NCBI GenBank assembly: GCA_900541415.1 | Contig: UQJP01000016.1 | Span: 28,670 to 92,669 of the forward strand | Origin: an uncultured Odoribacter sp. | GTDB taxonomy: Bacteria; Bacteroidota; Bacteroidia; Bacteroidales; Marinifilaceae | DNA length: 64,000 bases | Direction of reading: 5' to 3' | Shown here: positions 7,457 through 17,517 of the stretch, in pieces | Position numbering within the stretch: position 1 is the first letter of the stretch | Layout of the letters: every line of letters begins with the position of its first letter | Notes under the pieces: generated by a model | Seen by the model: only the letters and a program-made list of their open reading frames with translations | Databases searched by the model: none | Told to the model about the DNA's origin: nothing | Made by a program: the position numbers and the translations under genes

Positions 7457-8146
7457 TTAAATCCCGGCAATCAGTTGTCGCAACACTTCAAACGACTTTT
7501 CCGGAGCCATGGTCCAAAATTCCCGGTATTGTAACGAATGATCGTCCGTACGTCCCGGAGTGTCGCTAATAATCCGGAAACTTAAAAAAGGCACCTGATA
7601 CAAATAACAAACCTGTGCCATGGCACACGATTCCATATCCACGGCAAAACCTTCGGGAAAGTCAGCTTTTATCTTATCTAAAGCCTCACGATCGGTAATA
7701 AACCGATCTCCGGTACAGATCAAACCTTCCAGCAACCTCACATCGCTTCGGACAGACCTTGCCGCCTGCAACATACGGCCGTCGGCTTCAAAAAAAGCCG
7801 GCAGTCCCTGCACCTGTCCATAGGCATTCCCTTCTCCGCACCACACATCATGATAAACCGTCCGGTTTCCCACAACAATATCCATCACCTGCAACGACCT
7901 ATCGATTCCTCCGGCGACCCCGGTATTAACGATACAAACGGGATTATACGCCCGGATCATTTCCGATATACCCACGGCAGCGCAAACTTTGCCGATACCG
8001 CTTTTAGCCAATACCACTTCTTTTCCGTCGAGTTTTCCCTCCACAAAAGAAAAACCGTTCACATTCCGTTCCAGCCTTTCTTCGAGCAGGGCGTTCACCA
8101 GGTTAAATTCGCTGGTCATTGCCACAATTATCCCGATCTTCCCCAT
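7457..8146 (-). CDS. mtnN: 5'-methylthioadenosine/S-adenosylhomocysteine nucleosidase
   Basis: Also called Pfs; it removes adenine from S-adenosylhomocysteine and methylthioadenosine. The 229-aa protein shows the N-terminal IGIIVAMTSEF with the catalytic-region Glu13, the NTGVAGGI loop (about 75-82), the substrate-binding DMESCAMAQVC (about 170-180) and the catalytic Asp in SDTPG (about 194). It starts 5 bp after the metallo-hydrolase stop and precedes luxS, so the product S-ribosylhomocysteine passes directly to LuxS. Slightly divergent catalytic loop (SDTPGRTDD rather than SDxAD), as seen in some anaerobes. Confidence 0.95.
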   Translation of the reverse strand: MGKIGIIVAMTSEFNLVNALLEERLERNVNGFSFVEGKLDGKEVVLAKSGIGKVCAAVGISEMIRAYNPVCIVNTGVAGGIDRSLQVMDIVVGNRTVYHDVWCGEGNAYGQVQGLPAFFEADGRMLQAARSVRSDVRLLEGLICTGDRFITDREALDKIKADFPEGFAVDMESCAMAQVCYLYQVPFLSFRIISDTPGRTDDHSLQYREFWTMAPEKSFEVLRQLIAGI

Positions 8147-8151
8147 AATCC

Positions 8152-8790
8152 TTACCTTAAAAAAGGATTATGCTTTCTCTCTTCCCCTATCGTCGTTTCA
8201 GGCCCATGTCCCGGAATCACTCTCACGTCGTCGGGCAGGCACAACAATTTATTCTTAATCCCTTCAATCAGCTGCCTGCCGTTACCTCCGGGTAAATCGG
8301 AACGCCCTACGCTACCGGCAAATAAAACATCGCCTGCGACCAGTAAACGGTCTGCCTCACTGTAAAAACAAAGGCTTCCCGGCGAATGTCCCGGCACAGC
8401 AATCACCTTCAATTCGGAATCACCGAACTTCACCACATCCCCGTCGTTCAGGTACTTACCCACGGCAGGAGGAGGAGTGATACCTGTAATTCCCAGCATG
8501 GCAGCATACTCCACCGCATGCTCGATCAGATAATTATCGGCAGCACTGGCCTGGGCTTCCAGTCCGAAAACCTTCTTTACAAAATTATTCCCGAAAATAT
8601 GATCGATATGCAAATGAGTGTCCAGCAAAGCCACCGGTTTCAGTTGCTTTTCCGACATAAAACTTTTAATCTGGCTTTCCTCCTCATCGCCCAGGCAACC
8701 ACAATCTACGATCACGGCTTCCCCCGTACGATCATACAACACCACCGTATTTTGCTGCCAAGGATTATTTACAAATATTTCAATCTCCAT
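8152..8790 (-). CDS. Metallo-beta-lactamase-fold hydrolase (glyoxalase II-like)
   Basis: A 212-aa cytoplasmic metallo-hydrolase. It has the metal motif THLHIDH (H-x-H-x-D-H) near residue 57, a further GHSPGSL, AGDVLF with the bridging Asp, and PGHGPETT near the C-terminus: the YcbL/glyoxalase II subgroup. I start it at MEIEIFVNN (8790) rather than three codons upstream, because related proteins begin at this point. It opens the operon with pfs (5 bp gap) and luxS, behind an excellent promoter. A role in thioester or methylglyoxal detoxification is likely from the family; its link to the methyl cycle is only by position. Confidence 0.9.
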   Translation of the reverse strand: MEIEIFVNNPWQQNTVVLYDRTGEAVIVDCGCLGDEEESQIKSFMSEKQLKPVALLDTHLHIDHIFGNNFVKKVFGLEAQASAADNYLIEHAVEYAAMLGITGITPPPAVGKYLNDGDVVKFGDSELKVIAVPGHSPGSLCFYSEADRLLVAGDVLFAGSVGRSDLPGGNGRQLIEGIKNKLLCLPDDVRVIPGHGPETTIGEERKHNPFLR

Positions 8791-8820
8791 ACATGTCATG
8801 AATTACTAATTTTCAAGAAG

Positions 8821-8850
8821 CAAAGTTATAAATTGCGCATTCTGCCGCAA
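8821..8850 (-). promoter_or_regulatory. Promoter of the metallo-hydrolase/pfs/luxS operon
   Basis: Minus strand: TTG at 8848-8850, 19 bp, then TAACTTTG at 8821-8828. Both elements and the spacing match the Bacteroidota consensus. The box is 30 bp before the ATG at 8790. Confidence 0.75.
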
Positions 8851-8872
8851 CGTTTGCAGACAACTTTAAAGA

Positions 8873-10057
8873 TTAATCAACAATCTTTAATTTCTTTAAG
8901 AAAAATTGCTGGTTAAAGCGCATATGCACGCCGTATGTGTAATTAAATTCCGATTGATTTCTCACGTAATACCCCTCAAAATAGGCACCGATAGAAAGCC
9001 CTTTACAAATTTCCTTATTGAATCCGGCTTTTACCAGCGCCACTTCCCGGTTTCGGAACAAAGTGTGATTATCCATATAAGACAACGACTGTAATAAAGG
9101 CTCCCCCTCAATAGAAATAAACTGGCAGGACGACCAATAGCCTAAATGCACAAAAAAGGGATTAGCATCCAGCTCCAGTAATCCGAACATACCGTTTCCG
9201 GTGCTATACGGCAATTTCCTGCTTCCCAATTCTGAATAAAACAAACCGTATGCAGAAGCCGAAAAACTATTCAGAAACTTTCGCCCGAAATTTCTCTCCG
9301 CTTTAAACCCCACGGCTCCGTTTCCCACCGATACCGTCCCGAAATCCGTCTTATCGATCTGGCCTCCGAAATGCTTTCCTAAAAATTGAATCGGCATAGA
9401 TAATTGCCAGTTCTTTTCAGGCCGGGTAAAGATAAACTCGGAAGACAACCCTATCACAAACTGTTCCAGGTAAGGATCGTTTTTAAAAATAAAACTTTGC
9501 CAGTTAATCCATAAATCCGCTTTCAGGGAAGGACGTTTATAAAGCAACTGCACGCCATCCTCCGGATTGGCAGAAAAATAACGTTCCCATTGATACAAAG
9601 GCTCTATCAGCCCATGGTTAGCCCCTCCGTATAGAGACCCCAGCACCACATGAAAATCGGGTAAGGGAGACCACTGTATTCTTAGGAAGGCTTTATTCCT
9701 GAATTTCCCCGGATGGGACGCATTCAGAGAATCGGGCACAATGGCAGGAGAAGGAGCCGGATAATGATTCGCTCCCAAATATTGTAACAGATACCAGCCA
9801 AATTCCAATTTTGTATTTTTAGAAGGGAAATAAACCAGCTTCGGAATAATCCAAAACCCACCTAAAGTATACCCTTTGGATATTTCGCTGACATATTCAT
9901 TATTCTTAAAAAAATCAGCATTATCGATCTCCAAGAGTAAATCCCGGCTCCGTTCCGGATCTATCTTCGGATCGGAAATAAACCACTTTTGCTGCATCTG
10001 CCCGGCAACCCCGCCCGACAGCAACAAAAACCACACACACCAAAACAATCTATTCAT
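8873..10057 (-). CDS. Exported outer-membrane beta-barrel-like protein downstream of sprA
   Basis: A 394-aa protein with a clear signal peptide (MNRLFWCVWFLLLSGGVAG). The mature part consists of repeated amphipathic beta-strand patterns with many aromatic residues and ends in a short strand plus KKLKIVD, as expected of an outer-membrane beta-barrel or porin-like protein. I do not recognise the family. The gene begins 16 bp after the sprA stop on the same strand with no terminator between, so it is almost certainly cotranscribed with sprA. This raises the possibility of a role at the outer membrane connected with type IX secretion, but the sequence alone does not show it. Confidence 0.75.
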   Translation of the reverse strand: MNRLFWCVWFLLLSGGVAGQMQQKWFISDPKIDPERSRDLLLEIDNADFFKNNEYVSEISKGYTLGGFWIIPKLVYFPSKNTKLEFGWYLLQYLGANHYPAPSPAIVPDSLNASHPGKFRNKAFLRIQWSPLPDFHVVLGSLYGGANHGLIEPLYQWERYFSANPEDGVQLLYKRPSLKADLWINWQSFIFKNDPYLEQFVIGLSSEFIFTRPEKNWQLSMPIQFLGKHFGGQIDKTDFGTVSVGNGAVGFKAERNFGRKFLNSFSASAYGLFYSELGSRKLPYSTGNGMFGLLELDANPFFVHLGYWSSCQFISIEGEPLLQSLSYMDNHTLFRNREVALVKAGFNKEICKGLSIGAYFEGYYVRNQSEFNYTYGVHMRFNQQFFLKKLKIVD

Positions 10058-10073
10058 TCTCGATTCTTCCTCT

Positions 10074-13000
10074 TTATTGAGTTAAAGTATAACGCACCGA
10101 CACTCCGAAATTGGTATTCGTTGTCGGAAAAGAAAGCGACACATAAGGCGTATTCACCACCCGGTCATAAAACAAACGTAAATTCAGGCGGTTATTAAAC
10201 GTATAATCCGCCGAAACTTTCACACTCATCACTTCCTGTCCCGCAGTCAATTGATCGACGCTTTCCGAAATCCGGCGGATCACCGTATTATTCCGGCGGA
10301 TCGAAAAATCACACTGCAAATTTATATCATTATCCAATTTCTTATTCTTGGTAAATATAGGTAAATTTCCGAATCGATAACCCGCTCCCACCACAATTTC
10401 ATTACCAGACGTTTCTGACAATTGCGCATTCACCAGGCTCAAGCTGACATCCCGGCGGCGATTCATACTGAAATTCGTGGTCAGGTTATTCTGCCAGATC
10501 AGGTTAACCCCGATCAGAGGGTTGAATTGTTCGTTAATCGACACCGTACTCACATCATACATAGACATCCAATTGTTCTGGGCATCCAAAATATTGGAAA
10601 AACCATCCTCATCCATCCGATACTGCAAATTAGAAGCATACGAGCCGACATTATATTTACAATTATAGGTATGTGTAAAGGCTATGGTCTTAAACAACTT
10701 CTTCACCACATCGAAATCCGACAACCCATTGTAGGTGACTTTCCAGTTCGGACGCATCGCCCACAACTTCGGGATCAGCCCTTCATAATCCCCCGCCCCG
10801 TATGCCCGGTTGAAAGCAGAAATCAGCACCTCCTGCGAAGTAGCTCCATACCCTTCATAAAATCCCGTAGGCTTTTCCTCGTCGAGAATAGCAAAATCTT
10901 TATAACTCTCCCCGTAACGTTTCTTAGCCATTTCCAAAGAAACGATCTTCCGGTTATCCAAAAACTTCTGGTAAGTTGCCAGCGAAGCCTCTGTATTATT
11001 TCCCACATTATAAAACGCCGATTTCACCCCCACGGTCGTCATACTGAAGTTACCCGATATAGTCTTGTTCATAGAATTAAAATTCCCCCCGTCATATAAC
11101 AGATACTCATTGCTATTGCGCGACCGGATCCAGTTGGAAGTCAATTCCACCCGGAACTTCTTGATCGGTTCGTAAATCAAACGTACATATACGCTCCGGC
11201 TGGCATTCATCAGATAGGGACTATTCAGGGCGGAATCGGTAGTAATCCAGCCTTTCCGGGCAGCCTCTATACCAAAATCATCCTTCTGCCCACCGAACAG
11301 GAATTTAAAACCGGGAGCAGAAGTACCGTTATATCCCTGCTGTCCCAGCCAACGGGCTTCAGGCAAAAATCCGGGCAAAGTAGTTCCCTTATCTTCGGAA
11401 TACCCCACGGAAATACTTTTAATTCCGGTAATCAACCCGGTCAGGAAACGTCCCGCACGCATGGCCGGGCTAAGCCTTGTGGTTTCCCTTCCCGTCACCA
11501 CCAATTGAGCCCCTTCAAGGCTTTGCGAGGGAGTGAGGCGTATCTTATTACGTCCCACCGATTTATATCCCATTTTCACCTGTTTCCCGTCCGGCGCTAT
11601 CAATTTCGCCTGTATATCCCCGGTTTTCAGCTTATGCTTCACCACCACGGAACGCCCACGCTTCACCTCTTCAAGTCCGGTTTCAAACTTCACGGTCTTT
11701 CCTTTTCTCGGACGGAAAGGGCGGGTCATATCCCGTAAAAACTTCGATTTATTATACAACCCCGACAACATCAGGTCTGTATTCACTTGCAAAGCATTCG
11801 AATTCCGAATCACATTTCCCAAATTCACCGAATCGTCTGTAATGGCTCCGGCCTGCCAATCATAAACCGCCCCGTAACTCGCGCGGGTAGAAGTCCAGTC
11901 CAGGAACGGCAGCTTATCGATCGGTAACTTATATTCCACAGAGAAATTATGGTTATAATTCACCGGACGTCCCCCGTCCAAAATATTATGCCACACAGTA
12001 TCCTTCCATTGTTGATAACGTTCAGGATCCCTCTGCTTATCCACAATACCTTCCGGCTCGTCGATCCGTGCCTTTGCCTCTGCCCTGAAATTCACCAGCA
12101 AGTTCTCCGTCAGGTTAAACCGGAAAGCATATTCCCGTCTCCAGGTAAAATCCTTATCCACCGTCGGCTCGATCAATAAATTCGGGTTATCCAGATTTTT
12201 CAGCTTAATTTCCCGGTAATTCCGCGTAATATCCGAAGTGATCGACAGCATGGAAGGCATATAATAAAAATTAAAATCCTTCAGGATACGCAGGTATTTG
12301 GAATCCAATGACTTCGAATTTTTAAACGGCTGCACGATAGGCGGTGCCCCGGTATAAATATAACTGAGCAAACCCCGGTAATCCTTATCCAAGTCGCGTT
12401 CCGTATTCACATTCCTGCCATAAGCCTTATTATATGAAAAAGTCAGCGAAAGATTGGAAAGATCGAAAAAGTGCGATTCCCCCGTTTTGCTCTCAACACC
12501 GATATTGGTGAAATTCAAACTCTTACGCATGGTGTAATCTTCTGCATTGTGACGGATAGAATCCCTCAACCGCTTATCTTTAGCATTATCCAGAGCCACC
12601 TCCAAAGGAATATCGGTATCCAGCGGATCGTATTCCGGCAAAATAGACTGGCGGGAATAGGCATAATACATCGGCAACCTGAGCCGCCATTTTTCCGGGA
12701 AAAACTTTCCAAATTCAACATTGGTCGAAAAGTCAATAGAACGCAAATCCTCCCTGGAAATCTCGCTGGCATGCTGTTCCAGGCTTCCAAATCCCTGCGT
12801 CTGACGGGAACCTGCAAAACTAATCGTCGCCACATCCGCCAGTTTCATCGTCATTCTTGCATTAGCCGCCCAACCGCCCTTATTGTCGAAATCCGACAAC
12901 CTCAACTCGTTCACCCACACCTCTGCTGAACGGTAACCTTTTCCCCCTCCTTCCGGATTACGAATCCCGATCATGACATTACGGATAGCCCCCAGCGAAG

Positions 13001-16000
13001 GCTTCCCTTTCACCCGGATAATATGATCCATCACAGCGGCATCAACCGTTTCGTCCAAATCCTTCAAGGTCAATTCATACACATCCGACAGTTCGCCGTT
13101 CCCGGTATTCCGTTTCTGCTTCAACAACTGCAACAACCGCAAAGGTAACTCGATACGGTTCGCCGTAGGCCACACCCCTTCACGCCCGATCTCATCCGAG
13201 GCATAAAAGCCGGGAAGAGTCAGCACCAAAGGCATTTCATATTCATAATAATTATTGGTGTTATCGCTACCGAAACGCAAAAACAAGGTCAATTCCCCGT
13301 CTTCCAAAGGGCTGTCCGTCAAAGCCTCTGCATGCACATCCATCCGGAGGGTTTTATAACGCAACACATCCAAATTCATATTCTTATAAACGGCACGTCC
13401 ATACCCTTCCCGCAAATTCACCACCTTCAAAGCCATAGCCTGCTCATTCAACTCCCTCATCTGGGGATTGGTAGCATCCACAACCCGGTCGATACCCGGA
13501 GGCATAACATAATTGACCGGAGTTTTCGAGGCATTCTCTTCCAAATTCACCACCGACACATCGAAAGTCGTATTCTGGTCATTATCCGGCAAACGGTCGT
13601 CCAGCGCCCCTTCATATTTCCTCCAATTATCCCTCACCAGATCGAGGCTCGCCATACGCAGCACGACACTGTCCTGAAATCCTTTCAGGAACATACGCAT
13701 AAAACGAACAGACTTCAAATCCGGCTGCCCCCATTGCGTGCGCTGGGTGCTATTCAGCGGAATCCTGATCTGATACCATTTAATTTCCTCCGTGGTTCCG
13801 TTCGGCAATTCAACCGTAGCCGTGGTTATACTGCTGATGAAATTCTTTCCCACCTGCATTTCATTCGGAGCCAAATGAAGGTGATAACGGAAAAAAGCTT
13901 CCGTTTCATTCAGCGTATTATCGCCGTTAATATCCTCCACATCGGGCAATGTGGTTGCAGCCGTGGAATAGGATTCCGGCGACATTTCCGCCGTAGGCGA
14001 ATTGCCTTCCGTGCCGTTATAGCGTTTATACCGTTCCAAAATAGGAGTTTGCAAAGCATCGAAATCCGATCCCCGGAAAAAATGGTAATCATCGCCTGCC
14101 GGATCGTTATAAGCATCCTGATAAATCTTTGAATCCTCACCATAGATTGACCGCAGATTTGCCAGATAGGTAGCATAATGCACCCGTTCCTCTTCATTGT
14201 TCATTCCATCGAGCCCCACGTCCTGAAAACGCCTGGCCTGGCTGTTATTGTCAAAGCCGTTCACGATCGACTGCACCAGCGGGATGCGTCCCCAAATAGT
14301 GGATTCGATCTTCGAAGTATCCGTTCCCACAGGCAAACCGTTCTCGAACGACTTACGCCCATCCTTCAAAATATCTTCCGACACATCTCCCAGGTCGAAA
14401 TATACATCCCCTCCCTTGTGTTGAGAGTCATACACAAAGGGATCCATCAGCCACATTTCGATATACTGCACATTGGCCGCTTCAAAATCGTTCGTCTGGA
14501 TGCTCCGCATCATTCCCCCCCACATTTGTTCGGGATTCCGCACCTTGCCGCTCTTGTCCAAACCTTCCGTACGGAAATTATAAGGACCTTTTTCCTCCGG
14601 ATAGAAAGCCACCGTCAAGGCCGGAACGATATTCACATCCCCCAACGCCAAGTCTTTGTTCGGGAAAATCTCCGTCTGCCGGATTTCCCTCACAAAATGG
14701 TTGGAACGCTGGTCTTTATCGTCACGGATATGGGAAGGCGTTGCGGTAGACATTCTGTAAAAAAGCGGGTCCACCACATACCACGCCAGTTTTCCCCGGT
14801 TATAACCATAAGCCAAGTCGTTCGAGAGGCTGCCTTCCGGGAAAGTATTGTCCTGGGGCGTAGAAGCCAGTTTCCATTGGGTCACCGCTTTCATGTCGAT
14901 AGAAGTTTTGCTGCCCTCGAAATCGTCGATATACGCATTCCCACCGACCCCTTTCGCCGTTCCCGGCTGGAACTTTGCAAACTCGGTATCGATCGTCAGC
15001 CTCGATTTCACTTTGGTATTGATAAAAGGCAGCTTATCCACCAATGTCGTCAAAAAACCGGATTCCGTATTATAAGTCGCATTAAATCCCCAAATCGTAT
15101 TCGAAAGCGGTTCTTCACCGATATTCACCTTATGGGTAAGCGGCTTTTCATTCATGTGCATGATCGTAGCTCCGATATTCAGCTTATCGTTGAACTTATA
15201 ATCAAGGTGCGTACCAACCAACGTCTTGGTCTGCATCCCGAAAGAAGAACGGTCTTCACTTTTAATCGTAATCGGAGTTCCGGCCTCCAGCAAAGCCTGA
15301 TTGAGAACCTGCACCGTTCCCATCGTATAATCCACGATATAATCGATATTCTCGGTTAATTCCACGCCTCCCGCAAGCACTTTCACCGACCCCTGCGATA
15401 TATCGCCGCCGCCTAAAGAAATCTCGGACGAAGCAGACGATTTATAACTACCTTTCAGGAAAAATTTATTTTTCTCCGAATTTTGTTCCGCTTCACTCTG
15501 CGTCTTTGTATACAGGTCTTCATACACATATTGCTGGGCTATACCCGAATTATTGATCTTTTCCCCCAGATAAGAGCCAAAAGGTTCCAGCACCGGAAAC
15601 ACGATACGTCCCTTGGCGGCATAAACCGTTATCCCCTCGATATAATCGAATTTACCGTCAGGCTTCGCGTCCAGCTGCGAATTCAGCCGATCGAGATTCA
15701 GCACCGAAAGCAGGATTTTATTATTAATATCTCCGGCAGGCAAATAATTCACCTTCGTTCCGGCCTTATCGTTCTGATAAAGAATATCCAAAACAAAATC
15801 CTCGCTGCTCAGATTATAAGCCCCGATATTATAAACATTCTTCATCATCAAATCCCAGGTAGGCAAAGCAGGGCTTTGAGTGGTGCTTTTCAACATCTTG
15901 ACGGCAAGCGTGGAGGGAGCGGCCAAAGCGTTCGAAGTCAATTCCCCCACCGTAAACACTTCCCCCCTCACGGTGTATTCGTATGACACCGCCAGCACCT

Positions 16001-17360
16001 CGGCAGCATTCAATGCCGAATTTAAAGAAATGTACCCTAACTTTTCATTCAACACATATTCCGAAGGATCAAGCAAACGGGCATTCTCTAATTTTTCATA
16101 ATCTCTCCCGGAAGTCAGCTCGGTCAAAGTGGAAGACACCTTATTTATATCACGGATTCCCTGATATTTACCGTTCTGAATATAGCCATAAAGCGTATTT
16201 GCGTTATTATTGGGATAGTTCCCCGAATTAGAAGTGAAAAGAGGATTGGAAATATGATTCCGGTTCTCCCCCAAATCGACAAAGGCCACAATATTCCGGG
16301 CCTTATCAAAACGGGAACTCTTATTGGTCACCCAGACTTCAATTTTGGTAATGGTCACCCCGCTATTCACCACAGGAAGATTGCGCAAAGCGGCATCGTA
16401 TTGATCGCGGAAAAATTTGGAAAGGAAAAAATGCTTATTTACCTCATAATCCAAAGCTGAAATTTCAAACTCTTGCTTTTGTGCACCTTTTTCCAGCTTC
16501 ACCACCCTCGACTCCCCCTTTTGCTGGGAAAAGATTCCGGCAACGGACAGCTTACCGAACTGGAGGTCTGTACGAAATCCCCACAAATTCTGACCTCCGG
16601 TAATCAATGTCCCCGGCAAAGGCAACGACACATTTCCCGCTTCCACTTTCTTGACAATATCGTCCTCTTTCCCCTCATAATTCAATTTCAACATATTCTC
16701 GAAATCGAAACGGGCATCCGTGTTATAAGTCCAGTCCAGGTTAATCAAATCACCGATATTCCCGTTGATCCCGAATTGAATCTTTTCATCGAAATCGAGT
16801 GTTGTCGTCTTTCGCAAATCAACAGGGAGAGTCGGATTATCGATCTTATTCGTTTTCACGCCCAACGTCAGTTCCACCGACCCCTGTACGCTCAACTTCA
16901 CCCGGTCTTTTCCGAAAATAGGACTTAATATCTTATCGAGAAACTGTATTTCGGAAATGAGATTTTTAAAATCGTATTTATTTCCATCCTTTGTCTGACG
17001 GCGATTATAATCATACATCGTCAGTTTCGAGCGCGACTGGAGATATTCCTCCAAAGTCACGGAATAAGGGCGTGAATAATAATATTTATCCCCCACCAAA
17101 CTCATCACCACATAACGCCGGGAGATCGGATCATACACCACCGTATCTTTCACATTGGCAGGCTTTTTCAGAAAAAGAGCCGAAGGAGGCAAATCCTCCC
17201 GGATAGCATTGTCCTGATTTTCACGGATTGGCAATAAAAGGGTGTCTGCTGCTGCATGGCCCCGCAAAGGCAACGCCGACATGCCCGGGTTAGCCGAAGG
17301 CCGCCCGAAAGCACATAAAGCAGAAGTTATTATAAAATATAATAACAGGATTTTTAACAT
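10074..17360 (-). CDS. sprA: T9SS outer-membrane translocon protein SprA/Sov
   Basis: A giant 2428-aa secreted protein recognised as SprA (Sov in Porphyromonas), which forms the very large single-chain outer-membrane barrel through which type IX secretion cargo leaves the cell. I place the start at the ATG at 17360 (MLKILLLYFIITSALCAFG, a signal peptide) rather than the upstream TTG at 17378. Typical features: the N-terminal domain with DPISRRYVVMSLVGDKYYYS near residues 65-85, a repeated SprA_N-type region, the YIDDFEGS motif near residue 835, and an extended C-terminal array of beta-strands ending in VSVRYTLTQ. A -7 box TATCTTTG (17438-17445, minus strand) lies 78 bp upstream. ruvA precedes it, an arrangement common in the phylum. 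Numerous long open frames on the opposite strand are coding shadows. Confidence 0.96.
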   Translation of the reverse strand: MLKILLLYFIITSALCAFGRPSANPGMSALPLRGHAAADTLLLPIRENQDNAIREDLPPSALFLKKPANVKDTVVYDPISRRYVVMSLVGDKYYYSRPYSVTLEEYLQSRSKLTMYDYNRRQTKDGNKYDFKNLISEIQFLDKILSPIFGKDRVKLSVQGSVELTLGVKTNKIDNPTLPVDLRKTTTLDFDEKIQFGINGNIGDLINLDWTYNTDARFDFENMLKLNYEGKEDDIVKKVEAGNVSLPLPGTLITGGQNLWGFRTDLQFGKLSVAGIFSQQKGESRVVKLEKGAQKQEFEISALDYEVNKHFFLSKFFRDQYDAALRNLPVVNSGVTITKIEVWVTNKSSRFDKARNIVAFVDLGENRNHISNPLFTSNSGNYPNNNANTLYGYIQNGKYQGIRDINKVSSTLTELTSGRDYEKLENARLLDPSEYVLNEKLGYISLNSALNAAEVLAVSYEYTVRGEVFTVGELTSNALAAPSTLAVKMLKSTTQSPALPTWDLMMKNVYNIGAYNLSSEDFVLDILYQNDKAGTKVNYLPAGDINNKILLSVLNLDRLNSQLDAKPDGKFDYIEGITVYAAKGRIVFPVLEPFGSYLGEKINNSGIAQQYVYEDLYTKTQSEAEQNSEKNKFFLKGSYKSSASSEISLGGGDISQGSVKVLAGGVELTENIDYIVDYTMGTVQVLNQALLEAGTPITIKSEDRSSFGMQTKTLVGTHLDYKFNDKLNIGATIMHMNEKPLTHKVNIGEEPLSNTIWGFNATYNTESGFLTTLVDKLPFINTKVKSRLTIDTEFAKFQPGTAKGVGGNAYIDDFEGSKTSIDMKAVTQWKLASTPQDNTFPEGSLSNDLAYGYNRGKLAWYVVDPLFYRMSTATPSHIRDDKDQRSNHFVREIRQTEIFPNKDLALGDVNIVPALTVAFYPEEKGPYNFRTEGLDKSGKVRNPEQMWGGMMRSIQTNDFEAANVQYIEMWLMDPFVYDSQHKGGDVYFDLGDVSEDILKDGRKSFENGLPVGTDTSKIESTIWGRIPLVQSIVNGFDNNSQARRFQDVGLDGMNNEEERVHYATYLANLRSIYGEDSKIYQDAYNDPAGDDYHFFRGSDFDALQTPILERYKRYNGTEGNSPTAEMSPESYSTAATTLPDVEDINGDNTLNETEAFFRYHLHLAPNEMQVGKNFISSITTATVELPNGTTEEIKWYQIRIPLNSTQRTQWGQPDLKSVRFMRMFLKGFQDSVVLRMASLDLVRDNWRKYEGALDDRLPDNDQNTTFDVSVVNLEENASKTPVNYVMPPGIDRVVDATNPQMRELNEQAMALKVVNLREGYGRAVYKNMNLDVLRYKTLRMDVHAEALTDSPLEDGELTLFLRFGSDNTNNYYEYEMPLVLTLPGFYASDEIGREGVWPTANRIELPLRLLQLLKQKRNTGNGELSDVYELTLKDLDETVDAAVMDHIIRVKGKPSLGAIRNVMIGIRNPEGGGKGYRSAEVWVNELRLSDFDNKGGWAANARMTMKLADVATISFAGSRQTQGFGSLEQHASEISREDLRSIDFSTNVEFGKFFPEKWRLRLPMYYAYSRQSILPEYDPLDTDIPLEVALDNAKDKRLRDSIRHNAEDYTMRKSLNFTNIGVESKTGESHFFDLSNLSLTFSYNKAYGRNVNTERDLDKDYRGLLSYIYTGAPPIVQPFKNSKSLDSKYLRILKDFNFYYMPSMLSITSDITRNYREIKLKNLDNPNLLIEPTVDKDFTWRREYAFRFNLTENLLVNFRAEAKARIDEPEGIVDKQRDPERYQQWKDTVWHNILDGGRPVNYNHNFSVEYKLPIDKLPFLDWTSTRASYGAVYDWQAGAITDDSVNLGNVIRNSNALQVNTDLMLSGLYNKSKFLRDMTRPFRPRKGKTVKFETGLEEVKRGRSVVVKHKLKTGDIQAKLIAPDGKQVKMGYKSVGRNKIRLTPSQSLEGAQLVVTGRETTRLSPAMRAGRFLTGLITGIKSISVGYSEDKGTTLPGFLPEARWLGQQGYNGTSAPGFKFLFGGQKDDFGIEAARKGWITTDSALNSPYLMNASRSVYVRLIYEPIKKFRVELTSNWIRSRNSNEYLLYDGGNFNSMNKTISGNFSMTTVGVKSAFYNVGNNTEASLATYQKFLDNRKIVSLEMAKKRYGESYKDFAILDEEKPTGFYEGYGATSQEVLISAFNRAYGAGDYEGLIPKLWAMRPNWKVTYNGLSDFDVVKKLFKTIAFTHTYNCKYNVGSYASNLQYRMDEDGFSNILDAQNNWMSMYDVSTVSINEQFNPLIGVNLIWQNNLTTNFSMNRRRDVSLSLVNAQLSETSGNEIVVGAGYRFGNLPIFTKNKKLDNDINLQCDFSIRRNNTVIRRISESVDQLTAGQEVMSVKVSADYTFNNRLNLRLFYDRVVNTPYVSLSFPTTNTNFGVSVRYTLTQ

Positions 17361-17437
17361 ACACCACTCATTTAGCAATCTTTTGCCGATCTAAACAAAG
17401 CATCTCACACCGGATGCCGGCACATACTCTCTATTCA

Positions 17438-17445
17438 CAAAGATA
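17438..17445 (-). promoter_or_regulatory. -7 box (TATCTTTG) upstream of sprA
   Basis: Perfect TAnnTTTG on the minus strand in the gap between ruvA and sprA, 78 bp before the sprA ATG. No convincing -33 partner. Confidence 0.45.
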
Positions 17446-17517
17446 CTCCGGGAGATTCGTTTCCGGAAAAACAGCTGTAAACCACATACAGTCTACACTA
17501 CAAAATTCAAGGCTCTG

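Noticed and set aside
13332..14132. Long open frames on the strand opposite sprA
   Set aside because: They are basic, low-quality translations in the opposite frame of a very large gene, without start signals or recognisable domains; coding shadows.
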